Assembly: GCF_024347415.1 (NCBI RefSeq)
Contig: NZ_AP025477.1
Location: 1,550,001 to 1,614,000, forward strand
Reading direction: 5' to 3'
Source: Vibrio crassostreae
Lineage (GTDB): Bacteria > Pseudomonadota > Gammaproteobacteria > Enterobacterales > Vibrionaceae
DNA: 64,000 nt
Shown here one piece after another: positions 26,625 through 34,963 of this stretch. Position 1 is the stretch's first letter. Each line of letters begins with the position of its first letter. Below the pieces are notes generated by a model. The model had not been told where the DNA came from. It did no database searches and worked only from the letters and a program-made list of their open reading frames with translations. The position numbers were made by a program, and so were the translations under genes.

Positions 26625-28118
26625 TTAGTCTAGCTCAACGAGGTTCTTCTCGAACTCAGCGTGTTGCTTCTTAACTTCGTCTTCTGGCTCGCCAGTGATT
26701 AGGCTCACGATAACGATAGAGATAGTCGATAGGATGATTCCCGGTACGATTTCGTAAACATCGAACCAACCGCCCGTGAACTGTTTCCAAAGTACAATCG
26801 TAACACCACCAACCACGATACCCGCTAGAGCGCCGTTACGGTTCATACGAGACCAGTATAGGCTCAACACGATAGCTGGACCAAATGCAGCACCGAAACC
26901 AGCCCATGCATAAGATACAAGGCCAAGAACTGAACTGTCTGGCGTCATCGCTAGCACAAGTGCAATTAGAGAGATTAGGATTACCGCGAAGCGGCCTACA
27001 CGAACGATCTCTTCAGACGTCGCATCTTTCTTAAGTACTTGCTTGTATAGATCTTCTGCCATCGCAGATGAAGAAACAAGAAGTTGTGAATCCGCAGTAC
27101 TCATGATTGCCGCTAGGATTGCAGCCAGTAGGATACCTGCAATTACTGGGTGGAACATCGCGTTTACAAGAAGCATGAAGATCTTCTCGCCATCGTCTAG
27201 CTTAGGTGCACCAGAGTTCGTCACATAGATTAGACCAACAAGACCAACCAGCATTGCACCAACCATAGACAGTGCAGTCCATACCACCGCGATGCGACGC
27301 GCTGTTGTTAGGTCTTTATTAGTACGTGTTGCTTTAAAACGAGCAAGAATGTGTGGCTGACCGAAGTAACCTAGACCCCATGCCGCTAGCGAGATGATCG
27401 CGATAGCAGAAAGTGGCTCGCCTTTCGCATCATTCCATAGCGTTAGTAGCTCTGGGTTGATGTTGTGTAGGTCAGTAGACAGTTGGCCAAGGCCACCGTT
27501 CATTGCTGCGATTGGTACAATCAATAGCGCAGCAGACATCAATAGACCTTGAACCAAGTCAGTCCAAGATACCGCAAGGAAACCACCAAACAGGGTGTAC
27601 GAAACCACACATACTGTGCCGATAATTACCGCTGTTGTGTAATCTAGGCCAAATACCGTTTCAAACAATTTACCACCCGCTACCAAGCCTGAACTTGTGT
27701 AGAAAAGGAAGAATAAAAGGATAAAGAAAGCAGAAATTGTTTGGATCAGCTTAGAGTTATCATTGAAGCGACGAGATAGGAACTCAGGCAACGTCAGTGA
27801 TTCAGTTGTAATACTGTAAGTACGCAGACGCTTAGCACTGATTAACCAGTTAGCCCAAGTACCAACAAGCAGGCCACCAGCAAGCCAGAATGCTTCAAAG
27901 CCAGCAGCGTAAGCGTAACCTGGTAGGCCAAGTAGCAACCAACCACTCATGTCTGATGCACCAGCAGAAAGTGCAGCAGGCCATGGACCTAACGAACGAC
28001 CACCTAGGAAGTAGTCAGTTGAGTTAGATGTACGTTTGTAAGCAATAACACCGATTGCCAGCATCATAATTAGATACGCAATGAACGTCGTCGTTATTGC
28101 AAAACTGTTTTCTATCAT
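26625..28118 (-). CDS. putP: Sodium/proline symporter
   Basis: 497 residues from ATG 28118 (GAGGACT ribosome site); the 18 extra codons up to 28172 lack one. SSS family with about 13 transmembrane helices. PutP hallmarks: YFLGGRSLGPWPAALSAGASDMSGWL cut to YFLGGRSLGPW and SAGASDMSGWLLLGLPG (sodium and proline site), and IMSTADSQLLVSSS in helix 8. It imports proline with sodium for PutA, encoded just upstream on the same strand. Order putA, small C-domain gene, putP. Confidence 0.95.
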   Translation of the reverse strand: MIENSFAITTTFIAYLIMMLAIGVIAYKRTSNSTDYFLGGRSLGPWPAALSAGASDMSGWLLLGLPGYAYAAGFEAFWLAGGLLVGTWANWLISAKRLRTYSITTESLTLPEFLSRRFNDNSKLIQTISAFFILLFFLFYTSSGLVAGGKLFETVFGLDYTTAVIIGTVCVVSYTLFGGFLAVSWTDLVQGLLMSAALLIVPIAAMNGGLGQLSTDLHNINPELLTLWNDAKGEPLSAIAIISLAAWGLGYFGQPHILARFKATRTNKDLTTARRIAVVWTALSMVGAMLVGLVGLIYVTNSGAPKLDDGEKIFMLLVNAMFHPVIAGILLAAILAAIMSTADSQLLVSSSAMAEDLYKQVLKKDATSEEIVRVGRFAVILISLIALVLAMTPDSSVLGLVSYAWAGFGAAFGPAIVLSLYWSRMNRNGALAGIVVGGVTIVLWKQFTGGWFDVYEIVPGIILSTISIVIVSLITGEPEDEVKKQHAEFEKNLVELD

Positions 28119-28297
28119 TTGATAGTCCTCATTTTGTAGAAAGCCTTCCATGCCTAATTCAATGCAAGACACTCACCGTAAAGGCAAGCGAGTGCATTGA
28201 GTTAGGTATTGAGGCTCCAAAGCACCGTGGTGAAACCAAAAATGGAATACCCAGAAATGGAAACACCAAAGGTCTATAGAGCCAATTTTACTGAAGG

Positions 28298-29002
28298 TTA
28301 GTGAGCTTCGCTTCCAAGTTCGAGCAAGGTCGCGTTACCGCCCACGGCTGTTATATTTATAGTTCGCGTACGCTCGGTAATGAAGCGCAGCGATAGGTGT
28401 GGATCATTGGCAACATTCATTGTCGCCAGATCCGTTTCAGCTACTAAACCGACGATTGCACCGTCACGCTTAGCAAGCTGTAAATTGATAGCTTGTGCCG
28501 TTTGCGAGTTACCTACGTAACCCACGCTACGTACATCGCAAGACAACAACTGTTGAGCAGCGTCATACGAGGCAACTTGCACCAAGTTAGTTGGCAAGTT
28601 AGCCGACTTAGCTGCGTCTACAATTAAGGTATTGAACTGCACATCATCACTGCACAATTGAACGCTGTTACCTGCCAATAGCGCAGCAGTAATCAAAGCC
28701 ATTGCAGTTTGCAGCGCTGGCACTTTCTCTTCGCAATCATCAACAATAACCAAAGCCACACCGCGACCAGCGGCATACAACTCATTGGTTTCGCCCGTAG
28801 GACCTGCCATTAGGTGATGTTCAGAAAGCAGCGCAGACGCTTGCTCTAGATGATAAGTCGCCACCGTCGCCAAAGGCGCAGATTGACTTTCGATCTCTGA
28901 TTTCAGCGCAAGTACCTGAGCACTCTTGTAATCAAAGTCGGTAAGGTTCCATTGTTCCCACGCTAGCAAAGCATCAGAAAAACCTGTCACTTGATGAACC
29001 AT
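28298..29002 (-). CDS. PutA C-terminal domain-like protein (separate polypeptide)
   Basis: 234 residues with its own AAGGAG ribosome site 8 bases before ATG 29002, only 11 bases after the putA stop. The chain (ALLAWEQWNLTDF, then GPTGETNELYAAGRGVALVIVDD, then AMALITAALLAGNSVQLC) resembles the aldehyde-dehydrogenase-fold C-terminal domain of long PutA proteins such as E. coli PutA, often annotated as P5C dehydrogenase. It has no catalytic Cys or Glu arrangement of a working dehydrogenase. In long PutA proteins this domain lids the substrate channel, so the product may bind PutA in trans. The lengths 1045 plus 234 add up to that of a long PutA without its DNA-binding domain. Confidence 0.75.
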   Translation of the reverse strand: MVHQVTGFSDALLAWEQWNLTDFDYKSAQVLALKSEIESQSAPLATVATYHLEQASALLSEHHLMAGPTGETNELYAAGRGVALVIVDDCEEKVPALQTAMALITAALLAGNSVQLCSDDVQFNTLIVDAAKSANLPTNLVQVASYDAAQQLLSCDVRSVGYVGNSQTAQAINLQLAKRDGAIVGLVAETDLATMNVANDPHLSLRFITERTRTINITAVGGNATLLELGSEAH

Positions 29003-29013
29003 GATAATGCTCC

Positions 29014-32000
29014 TTATGCCTTGTCTTGTGATTGAGAGAAATGAACATCAGTAAAGCGGTATAGGTAGTGAGGACCACCCGCTTTAGGGCCAGTACCTGA
29101 CAAGCCTTGACCACCAAATGGTTGAACACCAACAACGGCGCCCACTTGGTCACGGTTGATGTAGCAGTTACCCACACGAACGTGTTTTTCGATCCAACGG
29201 TAAGTTGTCTCGTTACGGCTGTGGATACCCATGGTTAAGCCAAAGCCCGTTTGGTTGATTTGGTCTACCACTTGCGCTAGCTCACTCGCTTTGAAGCGAA
29301 CAATGTGTAGCACTGGGCCAAACTGTTCTTCTTTCAAGCAGCTGATGTCATCAATCTCAAAAGCACTCGGTGGAACAAAATCACCATGTTCACAATCCGT
29401 ACCTAGAGAAAGCTGAGCTACCTTCTTCTGGGTATTGGTCATGTTTTCTAAGTGCGCCATTAGCTTCTGTTTCGCGTTTTGGTCGATAACAGGGCCAACA
29501 TCGGTTTTATGAAGGTGTGGAATGCCAACACTCAGCTCGTCCATTGCACCGTGAATCAATCCAACCACGCGGTCTGCAATGTCTTCTTGGATGTAAAGCA
29601 CACGTAGTGCAGAACAACGTTGACCTGCTGAAGCGAATGCTGAACGAATCACATCACGAACTACCTGTTCAGGCAGTGCAGTACTGTCGACGATCATTGC
29701 ATTTTGGCCACCGGTTTCCGCGATAAACGGAACTGGCTTAGCGTTACGGCTTGCCAATGACACATTGATGCGTTGTGCTGTTGGGGTTGAACCCGTAAAG
29801 GCTACGCCCGCAATCGCATCATGGCTGGTTAGCGCACTGCCGATCTCAGCACCACGACCTGGAAGCAACTGAATGGTGCCAGCAGGGAAACCCGCTTCGT
29901 TCATCAGTTCAACGGCGCGAGCTGCAATCAAGCTTGTTTGTTCAGCAGGTTTCGCCACAACCGTGTTACCTGCGACTAGTGCCGCTGTAATTTGGCCAAG
30001 GAAGATAGCGAGAGGGAAGTTCCAAGGGCTGATACAGACGAACACACCACGACCTTGTCGAGAAGCGATTCGTGTTTGGCCATCAAAACCTTTTAGTTCG
30101 AAACCTTGTAGATTGTCAGCTTGTTTAGCGTAGTAACGACAGAAGTCGACGGCTTCACGTACTTCATCAACACTATCGTGAATTGTCTTACCCGCTTCTT
30201 GATGACAAATCGCCACCAATTCAGCGAGGTTGTCTTCCATCAAGTCAGCTAACTTATCAAGTGCCGCCGCTTTGGTTTCAACCGATGTTGCGTTCCAATC
30301 AGCGAATGCTGCGTCTGCGCCAGTGATCGCTGCGGAAACATGATCAAGGTTAGCGAAAGCCACCTGCCCCACATTAATACGACGATCATAAGGTGCAGTC
30401 ACTTGCTCAACGTTCTGATCAGCCTTGATCATGCTTTCGGCAAGAGATTCACCGTTGATCACAGGGCCCGCAGTCCATTGGTTGTTTAAGAAGCCTTTTA
30501 CTTGCTCTTCAAACTGATGCGCTTCACTTTCAATATCAATGTTCACACCGTAAGAGTTCTTACGCTCTGGGAATACCGCCGGTGGCAATGGAATCTTAGT
30601 GTTGTGCAGTGTATCGAATGCAAGAAGCATATCGACAGGATGTTGAGTCAGCTCTGCCACAGGGCAACGCGCATCAACTAGACGGTGGACAAACGAGCTG
30701 TTTGCGCCGTTTTCTAGCAAGCGACGTACTAGATATGGCAGTAGATCTTTATGGCTGCCAACCGGTGCATAGATACGTACCGACTGTTGGTAAGCTTCCA
30801 TCGCATGGTTGTACAGAGAATCACCCATGCCGTGTAAGCGTTGGAATTCAAAGTCTTTATGGTCGGTCATTACGGCAATAGCAGAAACCGTATGAGCATT
30901 GTGGCTCGCAAACTGCGGGAAGATATTGCCACGAACGCTTGGGCTCAATAGGTAACGCGCACATGCAAGGTAAGCTACGTCTGTCGCTTCTTTACGTGTG
31001 TAAACTGGGTAATCAGTAAAGCCAGCTTGTTGCGACCATTTGATTTCGCTGTCCCAGTAAGCACCTTTAACTAAGCGAAGCGGGATCAAATCACCCTGCT
31101 CTTTCGCTAGGCGGTTTAGCCATACTAGAACCGGAAGTGCACGCTTTGAGTAAGCTTGAATAACCAGACCAAATTTACCCCAACCTTTTACAAGATCAGT
31201 GCGGTACAGTTTTTCGAATAATTTAAGAGATAGCTCTAGGCGATCCGCTTCTTCAGCATCAATCGTAATTGCAACATCAAGCTCGACAGCGCGGCGCAGT
31301 AGTTGCTCTAGTGTGTCGCACAGTTCATTTAGAACACGGTCTTCATTCGCCACTTCATAACGTGGGTGAAGTGCAGAAAGCTTGATAGAAACAGACGGTG
31401 CTGGGCTCGATTTTGAAGAGACATATGTGTCTCGACCTACGGCTTCGATCGCCATTAGGTAATCTTTGAAGTATTTGTTTGCGTCTGCAGTGGTCAGTGC
31501 TGCTTCACCTAGCATGTCGTATGAGTAGGTAAAACCTTTATCACGCATAGACTTACCGTTCTTTTGCGCTTCAGCAATGCTACGGCCAAGAACGAATTGG
31601 TGACCCATCACCTTCATTGCTTGGTGCATCGCTTTACGAATCACAGGCTCAGAAAGCTTGTTCACTAAACGGTTAACCGCTTGACCTGCACTCTGCTCTT
31701 TAGATGAAAGTCCAACCACCTTGCCCGTTAACATTAGGCCCCAAGTGGATGCGTTCACAAACACCGAATCAGAATTCTTAAGGTGAGACTTCCAGTCCGC
31801 AACGCTCAGTTTGTCGCGAATCAGTGCATCAGCTGTTGCTGAATCAGGAATACGCATCAAGGCTTCCGCCAGACACATCAGCAAGATGCCCTCTTGAGTA
31901 TCTAAGCTGTATTCAAGCAGCAGTGCATCGATCATCTGGATAGAAGTCTTATCCGCACGGATAGCCTCGATCAATGATGTCGTTTTCTCTGTGATTTGCT

Positions 32001-32151
32001 GCTTTTCAGACTCAGAAGGGGTAGCTAGTGGCAGAAGTTGCTCTAGCCATTGGGTTTCATCCACCATATATAATGGTGAGATAAGCGACCATAGATCAGC
32101 AAGCGGCTGCTCGTTGAATTCTGGCTTTAACACATCAGTAGCTGTAAACAT
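29014..32151 (-). CDS. putA: Bifunctional proline dehydrogenase / P5C dehydrogenase
   Basis: 1045 residues. An N-terminal helical arm (1-140) leads to the FAD-dependent proline dehydrogenase barrel (about 180-480, with VSIKLSALHPRYE and LVKGAYWDSEIK motifs). The aldehyde dehydrogenase domain (about 560-1030) has SPWNFPLAIFLGQ, GSTPTAQ, the catalytic Glu in FIAETGGQNAMI and the catalytic Cys in SAGQRCSALR near residue 847. It converts proline to P5C and then glutamate. The N-terminal ribbon-helix-helix repressor domain of E. coli PutA is missing, so control must come from another factor, perhaps the AraC gene upstream. Membrane-associated in other species. Confidence 0.95.
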   Translation of the reverse strand: MFTATDVLKPEFNEQPLADLWSLISPLYMVDETQWLEQLLPLATPSESEKQQITEKTTSLIEAIRADKTSIQMIDALLLEYSLDTQEGILLMCLAEALMRIPDSATADALIRDKLSVADWKSHLKNSDSVFVNASTWGLMLTGKVVGLSSKEQSAGQAVNRLVNKLSEPVIRKAMHQAMKVMGHQFVLGRSIAEAQKNGKSMRDKGFTYSYDMLGEAALTTADANKYFKDYLMAIEAVGRDTYVSSKSSPAPSVSIKLSALHPRYEVANEDRVLNELCDTLEQLLRRAVELDVAITIDAEEADRLELSLKLFEKLYRTDLVKGWGKFGLVIQAYSKRALPVLVWLNRLAKEQGDLIPLRLVKGAYWDSEIKWSQQAGFTDYPVYTRKEATDVAYLACARYLLSPSVRGNIFPQFASHNAHTVSAIAVMTDHKDFEFQRLHGMGDSLYNHAMEAYQQSVRIYAPVGSHKDLLPYLVRRLLENGANSSFVHRLVDARCPVAELTQHPVDMLLAFDTLHNTKIPLPPAVFPERKNSYGVNIDIESEAHQFEEQVKGFLNNQWTAGPVINGESLAESMIKADQNVEQVTAPYDRRINVGQVAFANLDHVSAAITGADAAFADWNATSVETKAAALDKLADLMEDNLAELVAICHQEAGKTIHDSVDEVREAVDFCRYYAKQADNLQGFELKGFDGQTRIASRQGRGVFVCISPWNFPLAIFLGQITAALVAGNTVVAKPAEQTSLIAARAVELMNEAGFPAGTIQLLPGRGAEIGSALTSHDAIAGVAFTGSTPTAQRINVSLASRNAKPVPFIAETGGQNAMIVDSTALPEQVVRDVIRSAFASAGQRCSALRVLYIQEDIADRVVGLIHGAMDELSVGIPHLHKTDVGPVIDQNAKQKLMAHLENMTNTQKKVAQLSLGTDCEHGDFVPPSAFEIDDISCLKEEQFGPVLHIVRFKASELAQVVDQINQTGFGLTMGIHSRNETTYRWIEKHVRVGNCYINRDQVGAVVGVQPFGGQGLSGTGPKAGGPHYLYRFTDVHFSQSQDKA

Positions 32152-32246
32152 GCGTTTTCCTTAATCTCACACCCGGAATTAGCCCGGGGATCTCTACAAT
32201 GGCTGCAGTGTATTTAGAGTATATAAGGATTACTTGTCAAAAACTC

Positions 32247-32268
32247 CGAGTTTTTTGCTAAAAACTCG
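32247..32268 (-). terminator. Hairpin between AraC-type gene and putA
   Basis: CGAGTTTTT-tgct-AAAAACTCG, a 9-bp stem; a further GAGTTTTT run follows on the minus strand. It could terminate the AraC transcript or serve as an operator for putA. Confidence 0.5.
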
Positions 32269-32333
32269 CTTTATTAACAAAACAAACACAACGTCACATA
32301 TGAAACTTTAAAATAATATGCCGTTTTGTTTCA

Positions 32334-33158
32334 CTATTTAACAGAAATTTTCTTTTTGTATTGGGATGGTGACATGCCTTGAAGGCGTGAAAAGGTGTGA
32401 GTAAAGGAAGATTGACCGGAGAAACCAGCCAATTCTGCAACCTGACCAAGACTCAGATTACCTTGTTCGATCAAGCGGCGAGAGCGGTCGATACGCTTAC
32501 CTAATACATACTGGTGAGGAGTAATGCCCATTTGCTCTTTGAATAGCATGTGGAATTGGCTTTCGCCCAAAAACACGCTGCCTGCAAGCTGCGCGACTGA
32601 GATCTTATTCGCGAGGTGTTGCTCGATGTAACGATCCAGAGCTTCAAGGTCGAAACGCGAATCTTTGATTGAGGTTTCAAACGCCGAGATGTGTCTTTGC
32701 ATCAATGCGATCACCGTATCATTACAGGCACGGCTTAATAGCAGATCATCAGGGCTTGCCTGCATCTCTTGTACCAACATATGGATAAGTTTTTGAATTT
32801 GCGCGTCTAATTGGAAGTAGACATTTGATGACTCTAGCTGGTTAATCTTCTCTAGCATCAGAGGGTCGTCGTCACTCGGCACAGGCATGTTAAGTACCAG
32901 AATATCCGACTGACCGACCACACCACCGAAAGCATGATCAGAGCTTGCTGTCACCACACATCCTTGCCCTGGACCGACAAGATTACCCTTACCGCTGACT
33001 TCAAATTCCGCCTGACCTTTTAGACCAATCACCACCTGAGAATAATGGTGATCATGACAATCCATATGCGAAGGCAAGGTAATGATCTCTGCGGGACGAG
33101 GGCCAGTAAGGCCTAGCGGAGACAAATCTAGGTTTGGAAAGGGTAAAGGTTTTGGCAT
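32334..33158 (-). CDS. AraC-family regulator, candidate put activator
   Basis: 274 residues. N-terminal cupin (AEIITLPSHMDCHDHHYSQVV cut to MDCHDHHYSQVVIGLKG, with clustered His that could bind metal or ligand), then helix-turn-helix pair near 170-270: ISVAQLAGSVFLGESQFHMLF and LGQVAELAGFSGQSSFTHTFSR. It is transcribed toward putA, 180 bases upstream of it. Context suggests control of proline catabolism, which is inference. Start at ATG 33158. Confidence 0.85.
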   Translation of the reverse strand: MPKPLPFPNLDLSPLGLTGPRPAEIITLPSHMDCHDHHYSQVVIGLKGQAEFEVSGKGNLVGPGQGCVVTASSDHAFGGVVGQSDILVLNMPVPSDDDPLMLEKINQLESSNVYFQLDAQIQKLIHMLVQEMQASPDDLLLSRACNDTVIALMQRHISAFETSIKDSRFDLEALDRYIEQHLANKISVAQLAGSVFLGESQFHMLFKEQMGITPHQYVLGKRIDRSRRLIEQGNLSLGQVAELAGFSGQSSFTHTFSRLQGMSPSQYKKKISVK

Positions 33159-33225
33159 GACAGCAAAGTACTCAGGTCAACATAGTAAGAATAATACTCT
33201 GAAATCTGCACAAGATGAATTTGTA

Positions 33226-33354
33226 AATGATCATGAGAGTCATTTCCTGACCTCAAACAAAAGATCATCACCGCGATCGTCTTGATCATGCCTCCGGAAA
33301 GATGATCAAGAGTGTATAAACTACGGCCATTGTAAAACCAATCGTTCCGGCAAG
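33226..33354. other. RctB-binding-like cluster away from the origin
   Basis: TGATCATG occurs at 33228 and 33283 and ATGATCAAG at 33302, with CTCCGGAAAGATGATCAAG at 33292-33310 resembling the left half of the 39-mer-like element at the origin (57025), and ATCGTTCCGGCAAG at 33341-33354 resembling its right half, but with a wider spacer. The neighbouring AAAGATCATC at 33260 is a weaker match. It lies in the 478-base gap between the AraC-type and PEGA genes. Confidence 0.6.
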
Positions 33355-33636
33355 TTTAGGGGCTTCACAAGCATGCAAGCACGAAAAACCATGTCATCAA
33401 TAAATGCTTCACCGCTCTAACATAATGAATGAATTTTCTTATATAGCTCAAATAATTGGCTATAAACCTGTAAAAAGTGTATCCGAAGTACCGAAACTTG
33501 GCTTTTGAGTAGATTGGATAGCAATAAAACGGTATAAAGACGGGTACTGTGTTAATTGCTAATAACTAGTGACTCACAACTAGGAAGTAGACACTTTATT
33601 AACGAGCCAATTTCAATCTACAAGTTGCAGGGACCT

Positions 33637-34740
33637 ATGACTAACTTTCGAATTTCAGCGCTTTTACTTGCGCTATCCCCTCTTTGGGTATCTGCATCGG
33701 TATCAGCTGAAGAACTGAATCAAGTCGATCCCGTTTCAGCTATCGATGCAAAGCTAACAGAGAAAAACTCAGATATTGAGCGTATTTCAGCAACCAAAGT
33801 ATCGGCGACTGAAAACCTAAAACAACTTCAAAACAAGAACAGCAAGTTGTTACGCGAAGGTGAAGAACTTAAGGCAAAACGCAACAGAGCCAAGTCTGTA
33901 CTCGACAAACAGTACAGTCGCTTGCTTGAAGATCCAGAAACGGATTTGGTCTCTTTCCAGAAAAGTTACCAAGACGCTTGGGCTGCGGTTAAAGAGAATC
34001 AATCGGCTCAGCTAGATAACGAACAAGCGATGAACGAGAGCGAAATTCACCTTTCTCAAATCAAGCAAAAGCAAGCTCGCCTGAATAATGAGCTAGCAAA
34101 CTTGAGAGAGTCAAAAGTTGAAGCTCGTGTAAAACGTATCGCGACAGAATTGCGTGAAAGTGCGGTTCTTGAAACCAGTTACACCACCACATGTTCATCA
34201 ACAATGACACTGGGTGAGTGTACTGCACAGGGTAAACACCTGACCAATCAGAAAGCCGTGCAAACGTTCAAGAGCCAATTACTTGAGCAGCTCACAGAAA
34301 GCACACTAGCGAAGCAAAACTTGCAAGGTGTTCAACTGAATATCCATGTTCAAGACAGCCAAGCAATCAAGAGTGGTTTCTCTGGTAACAACTCTTACTT
34401 CATGCAGATGCAAGCTCAGCTTCAAGCAAAACCTGAAGCAGTTGCAGCATGTAACCTATTGAATGTTTCGACTCGCTACTGCTTAACAGGCAGTGACGCT
34501 GCGGTCGTTAAGAAGAGTGACAAACAGTGGGCTAACGTGACGGTACGTTCTGATCAGTACAACGACTCAGTAACCATCAACGGCATTAAGTACGGCAGCA
34601 CGCCTCTTGAGGTTGCGCTACCAAGCGGTCGTCACCAAGTAACCATTTCAAAACAAGGTTACGAGTCTTACAACCGTACAGTTACCGTCAACGGCAGCGA
34701 CACTATTTGGGTTAAGCTTCTTCCTAGCAAAGAAAGCTAA
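33637..34740 (+). CDS. Exported coiled-coil protein with PEGA domain
   Basis: 367 residues from ATG 33637 (AGGGA ribosome site); the frame to 33556 lacks one. A signal peptide (ISALLLALSPLWVSASVSAE) precedes long alpha-helical coiled coils (about residues 35-190, rich in K, E and Q). Four Cys occur (CSSTMTLGEC and two near 300), followed by a C-terminal PEGA domain (about 305-367, ITING-type beta strands with the motif VALPSGRHQVTISKQGYES). PEGA domains are found in surface or cell-envelope proteins. It is probably periplasmic or at the outer membrane. A longer paralogue follows 220 bases downstream. Confidence 0.82.
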   Translation: MTNFRISALLLALSPLWVSASVSAEELNQVDPVSAIDAKLTEKNSDIERISATKVSATENLKQLQNKNSKLLREGEELKAKRNRAKSVLDKQYSRLLEDPETDLVSFQKSYQDAWAAVKENQSAQLDNEQAMNESEIHLSQIKQKQARLNNELANLRESKVEARVKRIATELRESAVLETSYTTTCSSTMTLGECTAQGKHLTNQKAVQTFKSQLLEQLTESTLAKQNLQGVQLNIHVQDSQAIKSGFSGNNSYFMQMQAQLQAKPEAVAACNLLNVSTRYCLTGSDAAVVKKSDKQWANVTVRSDQYNDSVTINGIKYGSTPLEVALPSGRHQVTISKQGYESYNRTVTVNGSDTIWVKLLPSKES

Positions 34741-34963
34741 ACACCCTTTCTACATAGAGCTAAGCCGATATAAACGCTTAGCTCTATATCAGATAGCCGT
34801 GCCTATTTCACAAAGCTGAATGAACACTCGCCATTTTGTTGATAGTTATAAACTGTATGATCGTTATAACCTTGTATAGTCGTTATAAACAGTAGCTGCA
34901 GACGAAATGGCGTTCTCGTTTAGAATATTCGATTAACCTAAATTACGATTGAAGTAGCCCATC

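Noticed and set aside
29014..32151. PutA as a frameshifted or truncated pseudogene
   Set aside because: Both active sites are intact and the next gene has its own strong ribosome site, so the split looks natural.
33050..33062. TGATCATGAC in the AraC gene as an RctB site
   Set aside because: Only the TGATCATG core is shared and the tail does not match the iterons; not counted in the 33.2 kb cluster.
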